Source of the DNA: Candidatus Nanoanaerosalina archaeon
GTDB lineage: Archaea > Nanohalarchaeota > Nanosalinia > Nanosalinales > Nanoanaerosalinaceae
Reading direction: 5' to 3'
DNA: 6,589 bases
Assembly (NCBI GenBank): GCA_022729285.1
Contig: JALDAI010000043.1
Location: 1-6,589, forward strand
Positions 6,324-6,589 of this stretch are shown here, piece by piece (position 1 is the stretch's first letter; each line of letters begins with the position of its first letter). The notes below the pieces were generated by a model that worked only from the letters and a program-made list of their open reading frames with translations, did no database searches and had not been told where the DNA came from. The translations under genes were made by a program, and so were the position numbers.

Positions 6324-6357
6324 AAACCTCCTCTTCAAACCATTTTTTTCTTTTTTT
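6312..6357 (+). terminator. Terminator of tuf: hairpin plus double T-tract
   Basis: GAGGAG (6312-6317) and CTCCTC (6328-6333) can form a 6-bp stem across the stop codon. Seven Ts (6343-6349), a C and seven more Ts (6351-6357) follow. This is the strongest terminator in the window and separates tuf from the next gene. Confidence 0.75.
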
Positions 6358-6366
6358 CAACAAACA

Positions 6367-6376
6367 TTTTTTAAAA
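6367..6376 (+). promoter_or_regulatory. TATA-like element for the 6397 gene
   Basis: TTTTTTAAAA is centred about 25 nt before the ATG at 6397, the spacing expected for a leaderless mRNA. No SD is present. The element is not a canonical TTTATA box. Confidence 0.45.
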
Positions 6377-6396
6377 CGTTCAACTAATACTTTAAT

Positions 6397-6589
6397 ATGA
6401 TTAACATGAATAAGAAATTTCTAACAGTATTAGTAGGAGTTCTTGTAATAACAACCGGACTATATTTTTCATATAACGCAGTATTTCAAGAAACAGAAGG
6501 GGAAGGAGATTTTGAAGAAGTACCAGGAGAAACCGATGATCAAGAACAGGCTGATAACGGAGTAGATGAAGTTGAGAACGGTGAAGAAG
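6397..6589 (+). CDS. Membrane-anchored acidic protein, 5' part only
   Basis: The frame runs open to the window end (64 complete codons). I choose the ATG at 6397 because the TATA-like element lies at leaderless distance; the ATG at 6406 is an alternative three codons in. Residues 4-7 (MNKK) are followed by a hydrophobic stretch at about 8-25 (FLTVLVGVLVITTGLYFS), which reads as a signal anchor or uncleaved signal peptide. No lipobox cysteine or clear cleavage site is visible. The following segment is very rich in Glu and Asp with scattered Gly, Asn and Pro, so it is probably a flexible, negatively charged region outside the membrane. The product cannot be named, because any folded domain would lie past the window end. 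The strong tuf terminator upstream argues for independent transcription. Confidence 0.7.
   Translation, partial: MINMNKKFLTVLVGVLVITTGLYFSYNAVFQETEGEGDFEEVPGETDDQEQADNGVDEVENGEE

Overview
The window is a piece of an archaeal chromosome. Two proteins are unmistakably archaeal: elongation factor 2 (aEF-2, with the HEDHVHRGPAQ loop that carries the diphthamide histidine) and elongation factor 1-alpha (aEF-1A). The control signals agree: TATA boxes about 25 nt upstream of inferred start sites, GGTG(A)-type Shine-Dalgarno (SD) sites, and T-tract terminators. Composition is moderately AT-rich, arginine is mostly AGA/AGG, and the proteins are acidic. From memory, aEF-1A reads closest to the haloarchaeal type. 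A halophilic or DPANN (for example nanohaloarchaeal) source is therefore possible, but that placement is a guess.

Layout. 24-872 (-): an unrecognised, acidic, probably helical 282-aa protein, with a T-tract terminator at the left edge. 873-1284: a roughly 400-base regulatory stretch holding a 15-bp palindrome, several TATA-like boxes and a probable leaderless 45-codon gene (1060-1197, +). 1285-2541 (+): hexameric-type glutamate dehydrogenase. 2542-2701: a T-tract terminator and a two-promoter leader. 2702-4894 (+): aEF-2. 4895-5036: hairpins and the next promoter. 5037-6323 (+): aEF-1A. 6324-6396: a strong T-tract terminator, then a promoter. 6397-6589 (+): the start of a membrane-anchored protein with a very acidic exterior, cut by the window end.

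How the genes relate. aEF-1A delivers aminoacyl-tRNA to the ribosome and aEF-2 drives translocation, so the two neighbours form the GTPase pair of translation elongation. They lie side by side as in the archaeal str cluster, but the expected ribosomal-protein neighbours are missing and each gene has its own promoter and termination signals. Glutamate dehydrogenase links carbon and nitrogen metabolism and looks like an independent unit.

I see no mobile element, CRISPR array, tRNA or rRNA, and no clear new defence or metabolic system. The less ordinary parts are the unknown 282-aa protein and its palindromic upstream region, the small leaderless gene, the aEF-2 leader with two minute reading frames, and the dyad around the aEF-1A promoter.
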